A DNA stretch of 64,000 nt from Apostichopus japonicus (GCF_037975245.1 NC_092581.1:12611303-12675302); one strand, 5' to 3'; counted from the first letter of the stretch, positions 12,011 through 34,977 are shown. Program-made: numbers and translations. Notes: generated by a model from the sequence alone, not told the origin.

Positions 12011-12937
12011 TTTCTTGGACTATTTTCAATTGAACGGCTCTTGGAATGCAGAAATCTGCCTATCCATTCTACACATATTTACATATACAATATTTACTTG
12101 TGCTGGGTTATGTACAACAGCAGTATAAATATTACACATAATATTTGGACTCATTACTTATAGGCTTGCCGCCGTTTAATGAAAGCCATGGATAAGTGTT
12201 AAAAGGGGGGGGGGGGGGAATCTTTCTTTACGAGGCCTAATTTAGTGAACATTTTCAAGCCTGACCATCCATCACCCCATCTTTTAAAAATTTGGCAACC
12301 ATGTTTTGATTGTCATTTTCTTCTTTTGTTATTACATCTTAAGTAAGGCAAATACCTCCCCATGCGAGCTAGTCTATGCTTTAGCTGATAACTATCACTA
12401 TGAAGACACACACATGTCTAGCTAGAAAGTGTTCGTTCATACATTCAGCAAATTTTATTTTATCCAAACAAGTCTAATAAAATGTTGAAATTGTTTATGT
12501 AAAAATTGCAATGGGGTAAAAAAAAATATTAAATCATTGGTAATGCTACAAACAATTCCTTCCTTTAGATCTTGTACTATGGTACCATGTTAATGAAACA
12601 TTCAGTTTTGTTACAATTTTACATTTCAGTTCACTTTCTTTGAAGGAGTTATATCAATAAATTGCTCTGTCAAATGAAGCCTTTTGTATTTATGTATTTT
12701 TTCCTATAAGAGTCAAGCTGACCCAAATTTGGTTAATTTTCCATCATAACCCTTGCCTGGGTCAATATTTACCAATATTTCTGGGTCAAATTTTCAACCC
12801 ATAAATTGGGTCACTTATTCTGACCTTATTTTCTGGGTCAGTTTGACCCAAATGTGTTAGGTTCCCTCCTGACTTTCATTTGGGTCAAAAAGTGACCCAA
12901 TTTGGGTCAATTTTAACCCAAGTGTTTTTAGAGTGTA

Positions 12938-14525
12938 CTTGGTTTAACTGCATTTAATTTTGTTTTGTTTAATGCCGTATACTTTTTGTTTTTTGTTTAA
13001 TGATACCTCCATTTCAAAAGCACTGACTCTGTGAACTATTCTGCTATAAATCACTAAATTTTACAGATTCATGTTACAATGTAACTTAAAGTTGATTTTT
13101 AAAATACTTAATAAACAGTAAGGTAATCTGCTTGCTTCAGAAGTATTTTAACCAAACATTGTATATTCTGAAATACAAAATATGATTCTGTACAGAACAA
13201 CCTCATAGCTTTTGCAGTACAAGTTGGATGTAACTATATAAAAATATTCAAATTTGAGCACTGTCAAGTAGATTTTCTGATTGTTCTATATATTGGAAAG
13301 GGTTCATTTTAGCAAAAAAATATCCCAGTGTGCCTGAGCATTTCAATGGAAGTTTCATCACTTTGACATTGACCATCAATCTAACTGTTTTCTTTTTTTC
13401 TTTCTATTGATTTGGGAGTTGTTCTGATAGCAGTAAAGCTTATATTATTTCCAAGAGTAGCAACTGTACTCATTCGAAACAAAGTATTTTTACTAGAAGA
13501 AATCCTTTTAAGTACTCTAAGCATATAAATAGTATTTGAGTTTCACACTGTTTATAGCTTTTTGTTTCAGGTTCAGTTTCAATGCAACTTAAGTGGTTTC
13601 CAGGTTCATGTTATTGTTTTGTTTCTTATTTCTTTAGTATGTCATAGAGTAGTATTTTTTAGTCGTTGCTCTTTCATTCTAGACACTATCTCTTTGTAAG
13701 AGTGCTAATTACAATGGACAGCAGTATCCTTGGTAGGTTCATAAGGTAAATTGACCCCCTGCTATTCAGCATTTATCAATCTTGCTTAAATAGTATTTTA
13801 CCTTTGGAAGTCTAATATCATCAGGAAAGTCCAGATTAATATGCTGAGATAGTTTAGTAGTAGTATGATAATATCACTGTTTTTCAACGCACTGGTAGAC
13901 AAATTCACACTTTATCCCTGTCTTGGAATGATATCTAAACTGTCCATGTTAGTGTAATATATTGTTACATTGTTGTTTGCAGTGCTAATTCCACATTTGC
14001 TGTATATGATGTTATCCTAAAAGTCTAAAACACCTGTCAAGATTGCATGTTGATAAATAAAGATATGTGTGTTTGGTAAATTTGACTCTCTCAATGTGTT
14101 CCTCTTGGTATAACGTTTATTTTTTCATCTAAATCTCTTTCATGTACAACAAATTCCTCTCCACATATGATTCGCCCAGGATCACAAATTACTTTACCCA
14201 TATATAGCAGCTTCATTTGAATAAATAATTTTTACTTTCAACCACAACTTTTTACCGTGTATACAAACTGTTATTTGGTAAATTAACGGAAACATTCTGT
14301 CTAGAAACGAAAAAAGTTCGACCAATATACAAAGGGTATTTTGAATGTTACATCACTTTTTCCATGTTGCCACATAAAATTCTACCTGAATAAATAGAAA
14401 TGAATCTGTTTCTACACAAACCGTAGTTGTGCATTTACAGTTACTGTTGTACACTGATGAAAAAACAGATGGAAACTAATTGACAGCTTTTCTTTTGTAA
14501 ATATACAGAGAAATTTTTTACAGTG
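12938..14525. other. Right arm of the outer element, non-coding
   Basis: AT-rich, with no supportable gene or splice-flanked frame. Presumably the 3' flank of gene A displaced by the nested insertion. The last 65 bp form the inverted-repeat end. Confidence 0.5.
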
Positions 14526-14646
14526 CTTCCTCTCCTCCTCTTCTTTTTCCCCCCTCCTTTTCCCTTTTTTCTTCTCTTTTTTTCTCTCCTCTTTTCCTTA
14601 CCCGGGGGGCGCGCGCCCCCAACGCCCCCCCTGGATACGCACCTGT
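14526..14646. repeat. Segmental duplication, copy 2, right part
   Basis: Continues the pyrimidine tract and C-rich end found at 823-945, including cttacccggggggcgcgcgc and tggatacgcacctgt. It is separated from its left part (2761-3688) by the 10.8-kb element. Confidence 0.85.
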
Positions 14647-14765
14647 GTAATGTATACTGCACTGCACTAGACCCATACCAACTACCACCAGCTTAGTTCC
14701 ATAAGGCCAGTGTATATATGGATGAGTTACTGAGACTACGCCGCCGTATAACCAGACATATCGCA

Positions 14766-15262
14766 GCCATATTTAATGATATCATTAAATATGGCCGAAT
14801 TCTTGATATGTACGTCATAATTGTTGATATCATTAAATCGAATTAGTGATATGTACATATCACTAATTCGAATTACTGATATCATGAAATATGACGTCAT
14901 ATTTGATGATATCACTAATTCGAATTAATGATATGTACATATCACTAATTCGAATTAGTGATATCAGTAAATATGACGTCATATTTGTTGATATCATTAA
15001 ATCGAATTAGTGATATGAACATATCACCAATTCGAATTAGTGATATGTACATATCACAATTACATTTAAAGATATCTTTAAATCATTTCTTGATATCACT
15101 AATTCATTTAATGATATCATTAAATGAATTATTGATATCAAGAAATGAACTGAATTAATGATATCATTAATTGATTTAATGATATCAACAATTCGAATTC
15201 TTGATATCAACCATTGATTTAATGATATCATCAAATAATTAAAGATATCATTAAATATTGAA
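14766..15262 (-). repeat. GATATC-palindrome element, copy 2 (inverted)
   Basis: Same composition as 1212-1752 but in reverse orientation: its right edge (tattgaataaaaagtaaaacggcttgccata) is the reverse complement of the left edge of copy 1. It is richer in nested palindromes such as atatcactaattcgaattag. Two open frames of 66 and 82 codons only translate the repeat. Confidence 0.75.
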
Positions 15263-17508
15263 TAAAAAGTAAAACGGCTTGCCATACGGGAGTTGATAAC
15301 TCTCGTTGATAACTCTCGTTGATCCCTAGGACGATGCAGATAGTTGAGAGGATTGTGGGTATGTTGATTATGAGAGCTTACATGTTGTTACGTTGAGTTT
15401 CAATTATAACCGGTATTAATTATATTTAATAGTTTCATCCAATCACTATGCATCTTCATATACCTGCAGACTGCCACTAAAAAATCATTATTGATATTGT
15501 CCAACATTAACTTAACATTAGCAATGCCTTAAAATTGTATGTACCGGAAGCCTTGGGCTACTTTCTAAACTAGCCTCTCCCTTTGTTCCAATTGCAGAAT
15601 GTTTTATTCTTTGAGATATCTCTTAGTTATCCGAGGGGCAACGATTTATATGATGGTGATTCTAGAAAGTACTTTGAAAGCTATACTAACAACTTGAATT
15701 TGAATTTTTAATTACAAGTTTGAGCCAATAGGCTTACCTACAGTGATTTTTCGGCAAACTTCTTTTCAAGGCTATGGTTTATGAATATTGTCAGTATATT
15801 GTTTCTTTGAGATTACATTTCTGCATGCACGCAGTAATAAATAGAAATAGTGATACAAAACACACACAACCAAGATCAGAAGAGAGTTATTATTTCCCAA
15901 CTGATTATGAGATAGGTAGAACAGGTCATGCGTGCATCATTAGTGGGAAAACGCCGTCATGCATGCAGTCTGAGTCAGATCAGTCTATATGTGTCGCTGA
16001 TATACCACTGTGAGCGATAATGAGTGTTTACTCCGTGCTAGTATTTAAGGTAATAGAAATGAAGGCTATGATCAGTGTATCGATCCGGGAGATCGGAGGA
16101 GGGGAAGGGGCAGGATTATTACGACAACGGTCACGGTCTCCTCATTGCAACCGAACCCTATTCTACTGCAATCATGAACGCCTTCTTCATGTACCTCAAC
16201 TGTAAGAAATTAGTCAAATCGATCGATACGGTACATTAATAAAGTGGAATATCATATATATTTTGGTATAATAGCACAACACATTTTATTGACCGGTAGG
16301 AGGCGACGGACGGGGGGGGGGGGGTGTTCAGCTGGAAGCAGCGGACAAATCACAAAGTTGGAGGAGACCAAAAAAAGAAGAAGAAATTCCAAATCCTAAA
16401 TGACCTTTCTGCATCTTCATGCTCACCGTACGATAATAAGTAAGTACCGGTAAGTATGCAATGATCTTTCCGGCGACAGCGCTGACTTATATCTCAGTGT
16501 AGTACCTTTGGGGATATAGTCTATGTATTCCAGCTTCGTGGTCGTATACCAGGGAGCTGCGAGTGGCAGCACCCTGACCGTATCGCCTGCAATCGTATAA
16601 TATGGTAGGCCATAAGGGAAACTATAACTGATTCAATGTCCTTACAAATTAAAATTATTACGGATAATTATTCTATTTAATACCGCCATTTATTTGCAGC
16701 CAATCACCATGTATGTTCATATGCCGATCTTAAATAGAATTGTTACCGGCATTAAATAGAATTATTACCGGCATTAAATAGAAATAATACCGGCATTAAA
16801 TAGAATTAATACCGGCATTAAATAGACCAATCTCGTTAGCGAATTTTGCAGCGTGAAAGCAGCGCAATTATTACTGCTGTAGAAAGCAAAGTACAAAGCA
16901 ATGGCACGCTTGACATTGCAAGAACAATTTCTGAAGATTTTCGTCGAGAAGCGAACGATAATTTTAGGTCGTTATTGACAAATGTTGACTCCCAATGTTG
17001 CAATGGGCATATAAAAAAAACTTGATAATTTTTACATCGCCACAGTTCTAATTCGGGGATTTTACATTATTCAGGAGCAGTGAATTTTTGAACCTCGCGC
17101 CGACTTAATCTTATATATTTTGAACAGTGGAAAACGATGAGCCCTTGTGACGTCATCGCGGCACTGCGTTTCCGGAGGGGGGGGGGGGGGCTGTAGGGAC
17201 GCTATCATTAGCAAGCTATACACTGTAGCGAGGAAAGTTAAAATTTCAGAAAGTCAAATAGCGATTTAGATGGATGTTATGGTGGAGTTGCAAGTTGGCA
17301 ATCTTTTTGAAGAATAAAACGTTCCAGAAATCCCCAACTCGGTTTTCTTCATAATATGTTGTTCAGATATCCAAGTTAATTAGAGTGAGATATTTTGTTT
17401 TCAAAGACGTACGCAAAGTCTTTACACACTCCTGTGTAATGTATCAAGACCAAGCTTAGAGTGTGATCGGATCAATTTCTGACCAATGTGCCGCACTGAC
17501 ATCACGTC
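15263..17508. other. Intergenic; small tandem repeats
   Basis: Contains a 13-bp tandem ttgataactctcg at about 15293-15318 and a G run at about 16312. At 16730-16827 there are four to five tandem units of 22 bp built on taccggcattaaatagaa, with an inverted echo at about 16664-16680. A second G run is near 17178. Open frames at 15774-16013 and 16020-16205 have no recognisable domain or splice context and are not called. Confidence 0.55.
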
Positions 17509-18147
17509 CAAGGGCGGCGGAACAGGGGGGGGCACAGGGGGCACGTGCCCCCCACTTTTCCTCAGGTTAAAAATGTGCCCTTTTTCTACATAAAAATTGA
17601 GGTGTCTCAAGTAAGCAGCCAGGGAACCAGAATGAACACTCGGGAAGGGCCGTTTCCGGCCATCTGAGGGGTTTGTAAAACCACAAATTTTCTTGTACGC
17701 TCCGCGCCAACCGATGGTGGCGCTCCGCTCAGATAGTCGTGCATACAACTTTGCAAATCCTGGCTACGCCCCTGACTTTTAATGAATTTCTGTGGGTCAA
17801 ACTCAAAGCTATTTCGAATGGAAAAAATTTGTTAAGATATTAACAAGAATAAACTCTAATTCGGAAGATTCCTACTTTAGCAACTAGCATGATTTCACCT
17901 CATTTTGTCTCAAAAGAAAACTTGTTCCTTGTTTCCCATTTTGCACATTGGATATTGCAGTGCTAGTATGCATATTTACCTTGAAGGGGGGGGGGGGACG
18001 TTGATGGAGTGATGTGTATACGCAAATGAGAGTTATAAAGGGTACTAAATATAAGGCTGCATCAGTCCAATCGAATTTCTGCAAAGTGCCCTTTGATGTC
18101 GGTGCCCCCCCCCCCCCCGCAGATTAAAAGTGCTTCCGCCGCCCTTG
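17509..18147. mobile_element. hAT-like miniature element, 639 bp
   Basis: Perfect 8-bp duplication atcacgtc (17501-17508 and 18148-18155). Perfect 14-bp terminal inverted repeats CAAGGGCGGCGGAA / TTCCGCCGCCCTTG. The interior has long G and C runs and, at about 17685-17745, a minus-strand fragment of the GC-rich block of the segmental duplication. Non-coding. Confidence 0.85.
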
Positions 18148-18155
18148 ATCACGTC

Positions 18156-20036
18156 TCGACGTAGGTCAGTGTTAGATGACCGAAAGGACTGGATCCCATT
18201 TTTTACTAAATAATTACTTTAAGCACAAAACAGAGCAGCGGGAGAAGACTTAATGACGGTTTGGGATGTGGAAGTTTAATCCGGTCGGTCTGTTTCAATT
18301 TACCTAGACGAGCACGTGTAAACCATCGTAATATATCTCGCATTGTATAATACACTTATGTCATGTTCTTATTACATCATGGGACCTTATGTATATATAC
18401 TTTAAGTCAATCTAAATGCAGGTTTTAATAATAATTTATTTGAACCATAGCAGCTCCTTCACCCCCCCCCCCCCCCGCCCACAAACTCCTGGATTGGCGC
18501 CAGATTTTAAGACACCTATACAGAACTTGCGGTGAAGGATAATAATAGGAAGAGGAATTCTAATAATAAAACTAACAATAATAAAAAGAAGAATAAGATT
18601 AATAATATGATGTCATAGATTGTATTTCCAGCCATTGTGACGAAGTTACCAACATTAAATTATAAACTATGCGTCCATTGTTTGAGTGCATGAATGTATA
18701 TCCTAAACTAAATTAGACCGCATGAATCTAGCATGCACAGAACAACTTTACAAGTTGGTGGGGCTATGACAGTCAACTGACGGTTTCAGACCAACTGCTC
18801 AGATCCCACATGTATAGTATTGACTGACACACACAAATATCGAAGATTGTTATTTTAATACGTTTTTACCATCAAACGAATTTTTTATAATCTTGACCCA
18901 AATATTTTGTCTGGAGTGATGGCATGTCTACATCAAATCTGTGTTATATATCTCCGTCCCGTATATATGGCTACATTTAGTCTGTGGTACAGATGTATAC
19001 CAGCGAATTTCAAGGGCGGATCCAGGATTTTGTAAGGTGGGGAGGGGGAGGTGTGACCGTAGGGTCATTGGATTCGACTCTCGTGTAGGGGGTGGAGGAT
19101 CTGGGAGGTCATGTATTCACTTAATTAAGCAGTCTTTACGAATTACTTAATGGTTAAAAATGATAAGTACCTTGAAGCATCACATGGTTTGGCTGATTTG
19201 CCTAATCATTTAAGAGATTACTTGGTTCAGCTTGATCCAAAAAGTTATTGGCGAAAAGATTACCCCACACACTCCCCTAGCCACCTCAGCCCCGTAGTCC
19301 TCTACTTCTCTCTTCACCTCCTCATCCCGCTTCTTGTGGCTCTTCACCCCTCCTTTAGATACGAGCCATCTTGCTACTCCCCTTCCTCTTTCTTTTCTCT
19401 TCAGTTATCCTGTCTCCTATAAATTAAATTACAGAACGGCTAAAAAAAAAAATAGTATTGTTTTCTTGTTCTGTTTTATTGATTACTTAATTTGGGATTC
19501 ACAGAATGCAGGCAATGGTCGTATACACACAAGTTGCTTGTAATTATTACAAGGTTCTCTGTAAACGTTATTCTAGCTTAGCATGGCTTCATCTATTGTG
19601 TTCGGTTCAGCATCCAATAAAATCTACACAATTGTTTTATTTGCCCTTCACTGCAGGAACAAATATCATTTCCCATCATTCGTGTGTACTCAACTAGTGG
19701 TATCAGATGATGTAATGCATTATTGCAAACTTTATCTCCTTGCTCAATTCACGTGGCAACCAATTAAACCCTGATTGCGCTCACTTATCAGCCGCATTTG
19801 TAGCACTGTGATGTGTGGAGCAGTTGTCAAAGATCCTGAACAATCACTATCTTATTCGGATCACGATCCAGTCTATTTTGTCAGTCCACAGAAGGAAAAC
19901 AAAGATAATTTCCACGGCATTGCATTGCAGTCAACTCTTTAATAATATCAGAATATTTAGTCAGTTATCTCCAAGTTTCTCGCCTTGGCCGATCCACGGC
20001 GATTCAACCTGTATTGCACTCAGATATCAGCTGCAT
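18156..20036. other. Intergenic
   Basis: Poly-C run near 18463, an AT-rich (AAT)n-like patch near 18540-18610, and a gggcggatccaggatttt motif at 19014 that resembles one end of another hAT-like repeat. Several open frames of 60-90 codons (19150-20063) lack any recognisable domain. No gene is supported. Confidence 0.5.
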
Positions 20037-20515
20037 CGAACAATGCTAGTTCTGTTTTGGTGACAGATTTTCCTTACTCTAGAGATCAAACATGTTGCTA
20101 ACCAACTCGAAATCATTTGTGAAACCTAAAGCCGGATCTCAAAAGAGATACTTTGAACAGACTTTTGATCATTGAAATCGTAGTGAGTTGGAAAATCTAG
20201 AACAGTGAAAAACTTCCAGCCTACACCGGGATTCGAAACTGGGCCTCCCACTCTATGTGTGGACACCCTAACCACTAGGCTATGGACGCTGATTGTATGT
20301 CCAGAGGCTCGAAACCGTTAACAAAGGTCGTTATTTTCACTGTTGGCGTTTGTCACCTGTATCGAACAATACTAGTTCTGTTTTGGTGACACATTTGCCT
20401 TACTCTAGAGATCAAACATTTTGCTAACCAACTCGAAATCATTTGTGATTCCTAAAGCCGGATCTCAAAAGAGATACTTTGAGCAGACTTTGTTAATGAA
20501 ATGGAGGTAAACGAC
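20037..20515. repeat. Direct duplication of about 130-150 bp
   Basis: Copy 1 starts at about 20037 and copy 2 at about 20363, each containing tactctagagatcaaaca, accaactcgaaatcatttgt and ggatctcaaaagagatactt with few differences. Both are followed by attgaaatcgtagtgagtt. A tRNA-like SINE lies between them. Confidence 0.75.
20222..20290 (-). repeat. tRNA-derived SINE head
   Basis: On the minus strand the sequence has a polymerase III A box (tagcctagtgg) and a B box (tttcgaatccc) at tRNA spacing. The acceptor arms do not pair, so it is a SINE or pseudo-tRNA rather than a tRNA gene. Confidence 0.6.
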
Positions 20516-20929
20516 AAAGGCAAATGAATTTATATATATAATTGAAATCGTAGTGAGTTTCCCCAGATGCAAAGAACTGTTAGTACTCGTAAAGCCTCAA
20601 TGGCTGAGATATATATTTCTGCTTCGCTATTTGAATATCCTAACATGGAAAGTACTTTTTACACAAATGGCACCCCATAATAGCAGTTAACGTAAAATTT
20701 TGAACTGATTATGAAAAGGGCATTGACCCAAATAAATTATGCTGCAGCTGATGTCAGTGGAAACGGATATCAACACCAGTTAAGTTCCAACCGAATACAA
20801 CACTTCACATACTTGAAATAAGTAATCATCACATTTTAAATGTAAATTACTCATATGAATGGACGTTGTAATCCTAATGTGTAATTTAATACAACTTAGA
20901 CTTGTATAACATTTGCGTTTAGGCCAGTA

Positions 20930-21260
20930 CCAGGCAACGTAATTAATGTACAATCGCCAAGTAGCCTACAGGCTAAAGTAGGCTATGTTAATGAGTGTAG
21001 GCCTAATTTGAGGCCTAGCCTACGGTTGGAAAAGCAAGTTACGAAAATTTGCAAAGTAACCCGACCTTACGTAACCTGGTGTATCTTGACCTTGTAATTG
21101 TGCATGTTTCTAGCCCTACTGAAGGCCATCGGTTAGGCCTAAGTAAATGAGGCTAAAGTACTTGATGCCTGTGAAGATGATTTCTTATGATTACCATTAC
21201 TAATACTAGGATTAAAGGTAGGCTAGCCTAGTCAGTATAGGCCCAAATTATACTAGCAGG
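20930..21260. other. AGGCCTA-rich stretch upstream of katanin
   Basis: Clustered ggcctag/taggcct and ctagcctac motifs like those at 7555-8790. It lies 1.4-1.7 kb upstream of the first coding exon of katanin and could mark its promoter or first intron, but no initiator or TATA box is identifiable. Confidence 0.4.
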
Positions 21261-22672
21261 CAATAATTGTTAGGAGCTTTCAAAAAGTACTTTCATGGAG
21301 GTCTTTACTCTCCATATTTTTCTGAGACATTGTTAAGGAACACACAAGATGACTGAATGTCCCAGTGAGGAAAAAACTTCCTTGAAGGTTTTCAATTAAA
21401 CAGTTTAAGAAGTTTGACCATTTGGTGACCATATTTGAATATCTAGCATATTTGGGGCCATTACAGCATATCTTTAGCATGGAAATGTAAGTGTAGCCTA
21501 CTGGAGTTGTATTTCTAGCCACTAAAGTTAGTGTGGACTTTCACCTATGTATAACCGTTTGCATGTTTTGCAATTTTGTTAATTCTTTGAAGTCACACAC
21601 TGAAATAGAAAGAAGTATCCACTACGGCCCATGGTATTAAATCTGTAGAGTCCCTGAACCCTTCAAGTTAATTCAGAACATTTCTTACAGTAGGCCTACA
21701 CAAGGGCTCTAATGTATCATTGCGGTGATGTTAGAAATATCGTAATGTGCTGATGAAACTGAATGTCAGGGGTTGGGAATAATGCTGGTTTCATGTTGGT
21801 TTTCAAGAGGCTCAGGCAAATTGTAATTGGTAGTCAGAGTCCCAGCCTTAAATGTTTCTAAAAGTTAAGAATGTCATTGATGAATTGTAAACAATTTTAA
21901 TTTCATCAGTGATCAAGTGCTTCAAAACAAAAAGGGGAAAAAAGAATGTAATTTAGTAAAATAGCGATCGGAACGAGAGGGACAAAACCAAAAGCATTTA
22001 CTACCAAGACCGGAAATTTGTAAAAAACATTAACATACTGTAGTTCTTCATTTTCAGTTACCATACATTTTTATTTGAAGTAATGAAAGGGAGGAAGAAA
22101 TTCATCTCAGAGTGTTTAAGTTCAAAATTTGGTGAAATTCTTTTACTATTCCTGCCAGAGAAAGTTTTGATCAAAAACGTTTGTTAACCTAAGTTATATG
22201 TGTACACTGCACTGTACTGTATAGCCTAAGCAATCTTTCCTTGCTGTAAGTGCTTGCACACTTTCAATAAACAACAAAACTTTACCTTTGTACTCTTGGG
22301 CAGCTCATAAATAGACCACTCCAGTGTCAAATTTAGTGGAACGATCCCTAGAAAAATTTAACTGAACATTTCCATACTCCAAAGAATCAAGCATCATGTG
22401 ACTGGTCCATGATTGCACAATGGAAATCACCATAACAATAAGGATTGATTAATAAAGTTTCTACGGACTTTCCAACTAATTTAAAATATAGTCGGGACCT
22501 CCTAGAGCACTAGCCTTAGTGCACAGCAATGAATGAACAGGTTGGCAAGGGGTGAACAAATTTCAGTGTAAACTTCTTACAGTAACTTCCATAAACACAC
22601 GGCATAATTTCTGTGTGGGTGTCACACAGTACTAAAAACTTCCTAACTTTATTTTACCCCTTTTCCTTTCAG
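21261..22672. other. Upstream region or first intron of katanin
   Basis: The coding exon starts after an acceptor (ttttcctttcag at 22661-22672), so an untranslated first exon must lie upstream, probably here or at 20.9-21.3 kb. I could not place its donor. No other gene is seen. Confidence 0.4.
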
Positions 22673-32726
<10,054 letters not shown>

Positions 32727-34528
32727 AATTTGGCAAATTGTGATCTTCTTCTTCAAATGATTCTCTTTTGGCCTTGAAAACACTGATATCTACCCTTTTT
32801 TGGGTATTTGTGTTCATTTTCCTTTTTTTGAAAATAGATAAAAAAATTATGATTTATCATTGAAAACTTGAGTGTGATGCAGTGAACTTATCCATATATC
32901 CATAGGTAACTTTAAGGTGACCTTACCACTGCATAGTTGGGGGTGTCAAACTTCAAACGTTTTTTAATCTGTTTGATGGAACAGCCTGTACAACAACTTC
33001 ACACAACACAACGGTAACAGCCACAGCAACAAAAAATATCGGTCATTAAAACATTCTACCTTGGGAAAGTGTTGGAGGGGGGGGGGGAAATATATTCGGC
33101 ATTATTGTTATAATTTTTTTGATATTTATCACCTTCATAGGATCCTGAATTTTGGAAATAGTCATTACAGAATGTATCTGTTTCTTGTTTTTTTCTCATT
33201 TTGTCTCATTAAATGATTTCTCTGAATCTATTTTTTTGTTCATTTTGCGAGTTTCCCGTCATGCAAGGAGCTTCTTCTTTAGCCTCTCTTAAATGCTACA
33301 CAAAGCCGACACATCCAAACGTCACTTACAGCTCCTCCTTATTCAGTTCAGAGTAGGTGTTCAAGGATCTGTGCCCTACAATATCGTGAGGAAAAATTAC
33401 CTCCAATTTGCAGTGAACATTTCAGTTTTGGTGGTAAATTTTGTTTCCTCTAAGGATTCGAGTGATGTTCGTTGCTTTCGTACAACTGATTCCATTGTCA
33501 TTATCCAATACCGATGACATACAGGGATTACTGTCATTTGTAACATGTCAGTAGTACTCTCAGAAGAAAATAATTTTCAAGTTTTCATTTACCATGATTT
33601 ACTGCCAACCCAAAACATATTTCCTCACTGCAGCAGTCAGTAAATTGGACCGCTCGGGTTGTAAGTCCACCATTAACAGTATTAGAATCTCTCGATATCT
33701 ACTCTTAGAAAACTTATTTAATTTGTACTTTTTGGTAAATAAGTTATAACTGTTCAGGTTATATCCAAGAATTTCTTTTTCATTGAAGAAGTTGAATTCA
33801 ACACCTGAATATTGAAAATTGCATCTATTGTGCAATTAATGGATAATTAGAGGATAAGTCAAAAAGGTTTCCTGGGGTCAAAATATTCACTATTAGCTTG
33901 CGGAAATCATAAATGTTAAGATATGACAATTCTAACAACTTCAGACTATACTACCCAATTGTAGGTGGAAAGACCTTGGGCTCATGATACCCTCCCACCC
34001 CAGTCCTGTCTATTGTCAGTGTCATGTGATGAGTGTTCCTGACCATTAAACCCATTGAACAAAAGAGTTTGACCATACATTTCAATTTTGTATTTTTGAA
34101 TAAACTTTCAAATGTCTTAAAAACATATTTTGTAATTCTCCTTATTTGCCTGTGTTGAAGTATTTAAATATCATTACCCTGATATAAGAATCAATCTGAT
34201 TCTCCTTTATGACGTCATTGGCGTAACTGTTACAACTATTTATTTATTTGTTTTGCCACAAAAGTACAAAGTGGAGGGAAGTCTTCCATAATAATTAAAA
34301 TATTAGTATTTACTACCGGTCTTATCGCGTATCTGATGTCATCCCTCTGTTGCCATATATCCACCAGTGTAGGGGAAGGGGCCGGCCGAACCTATAGGGT
34401 CCTTGTTGGGGACTTGAGTGTCCCTCCTGATCCTTTTTTTTCTACTAAACTAAACTAACCTCCCAGCATTGTGAAAAAAATAACCTCATAAGTTTGTTTC
34501 ATTTATTTCTGCCATTATACAATGAAGT
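32727..34528 (+). other. KATNA1: Katanin 3' flank
   Basis: AT-rich, with a G run at about 33076. A candidate polyadenylation signal AATAAA is at 34099-34104, which would give a 3' UTR of about 1.4 kb, although earlier A-rich hexamers could serve. The open frame at 33293-33517 shows no recognisable domain. Confidence 0.4.
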
Positions 34529-34933
34529 CAAAGGCGTAGGAACCGGGGGGCTGGGGGGCGCCAGCCCCCCAGTGAAAAATGTGGAGGGGCGGAAGTATCA
34601 TTCCGCCCCCCCCCCCCCCCGCTTCGCAAGTCAGAAAACCCCTTTTTCATTTCCAAATGAGAAAAAAAAATCATTTGGAGCACCAAATTGCATCTAAGGC
34701 CAGGTGAAAATACAAAATTAAGTTTACAAAATGGAGTGGGTGTTGAAGTGTGCTATATTGCACCAAATTGCATCTGAGACTACCTGGAAATGGAAAAAAA
34801 TTCAAAGGGGAGAGGGACACCCCTCCCCTTAGACCCATAGACGTACGAGGCGGGGCAGACTGCCCCCCTTAACTTCCAGAGGACAAGAAATTCGGGCAAA
34901 AGTCTGGAAAAATTCGGGCAGCCTAAGAGGAGA

Positions 34934-34977
<44 letters not shown>

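Larger units (their letters stand above)
7100..12935. mobile_element. Nested CACTA/EnSpm-like element carrying gene B (inner)
   Basis: Left end CACTCTTAAAACACCTGGGT; right end read inward CACTCTAAAAACACTTGGGT (18 of 20 identical). TA flanks both sides (7098-7099, 12936-12937). Both ends continue into subterminal GGGTCA/TGACCC motifs, many of them at 12720-12920, as expected for transposase-binding subterminal repeats of CACTA elements. It spans 5836 bp, inside the outer element just after gene A. No transposase reading frame was found; gene B occupies 7406-11545. A Tc1- or ISL2EU-like assignment is possible because of the TA duplication. Confidence 0.65.
3689..14525. mobile_element. Large CACTA/EnSpm-like element carrying genes (outer)
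   Basis: The left end begins CACTGTAAAAAATGTCTGTG and the right end, read inward, begins CACTGTAAAAAATTTCTCTG: 13 bp perfect and 18 of 20 matching. The dinucleotide CT flanks both sides (3687-3688 and 14526-14527). Copy 1 of the segmental duplication shows the unoccupied site with a single CT at 823-824, so both boundaries are supported. CACTG ends with a short target duplication are typical of CACTA/EnSpm elements; the superfamily call is inference. I see no transposase. The element holds gene A, a 374-bp hAT element and a nested element (7100-12935) that holds gene B. Confidence 0.65.

Noticed and set aside
15774-16205. Two frames of 79 and 61 codons
   Set aside because: No domain, no splice context, and codon content like surrounding intergenic DNA.
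20222-20290. Functional tRNA gene (also 25361-25450 and 63816-63866)
   Set aside because: Boxes A and B are present or partial, but acceptor stems do not pair and arms are mismatched; they fit SINE heads.
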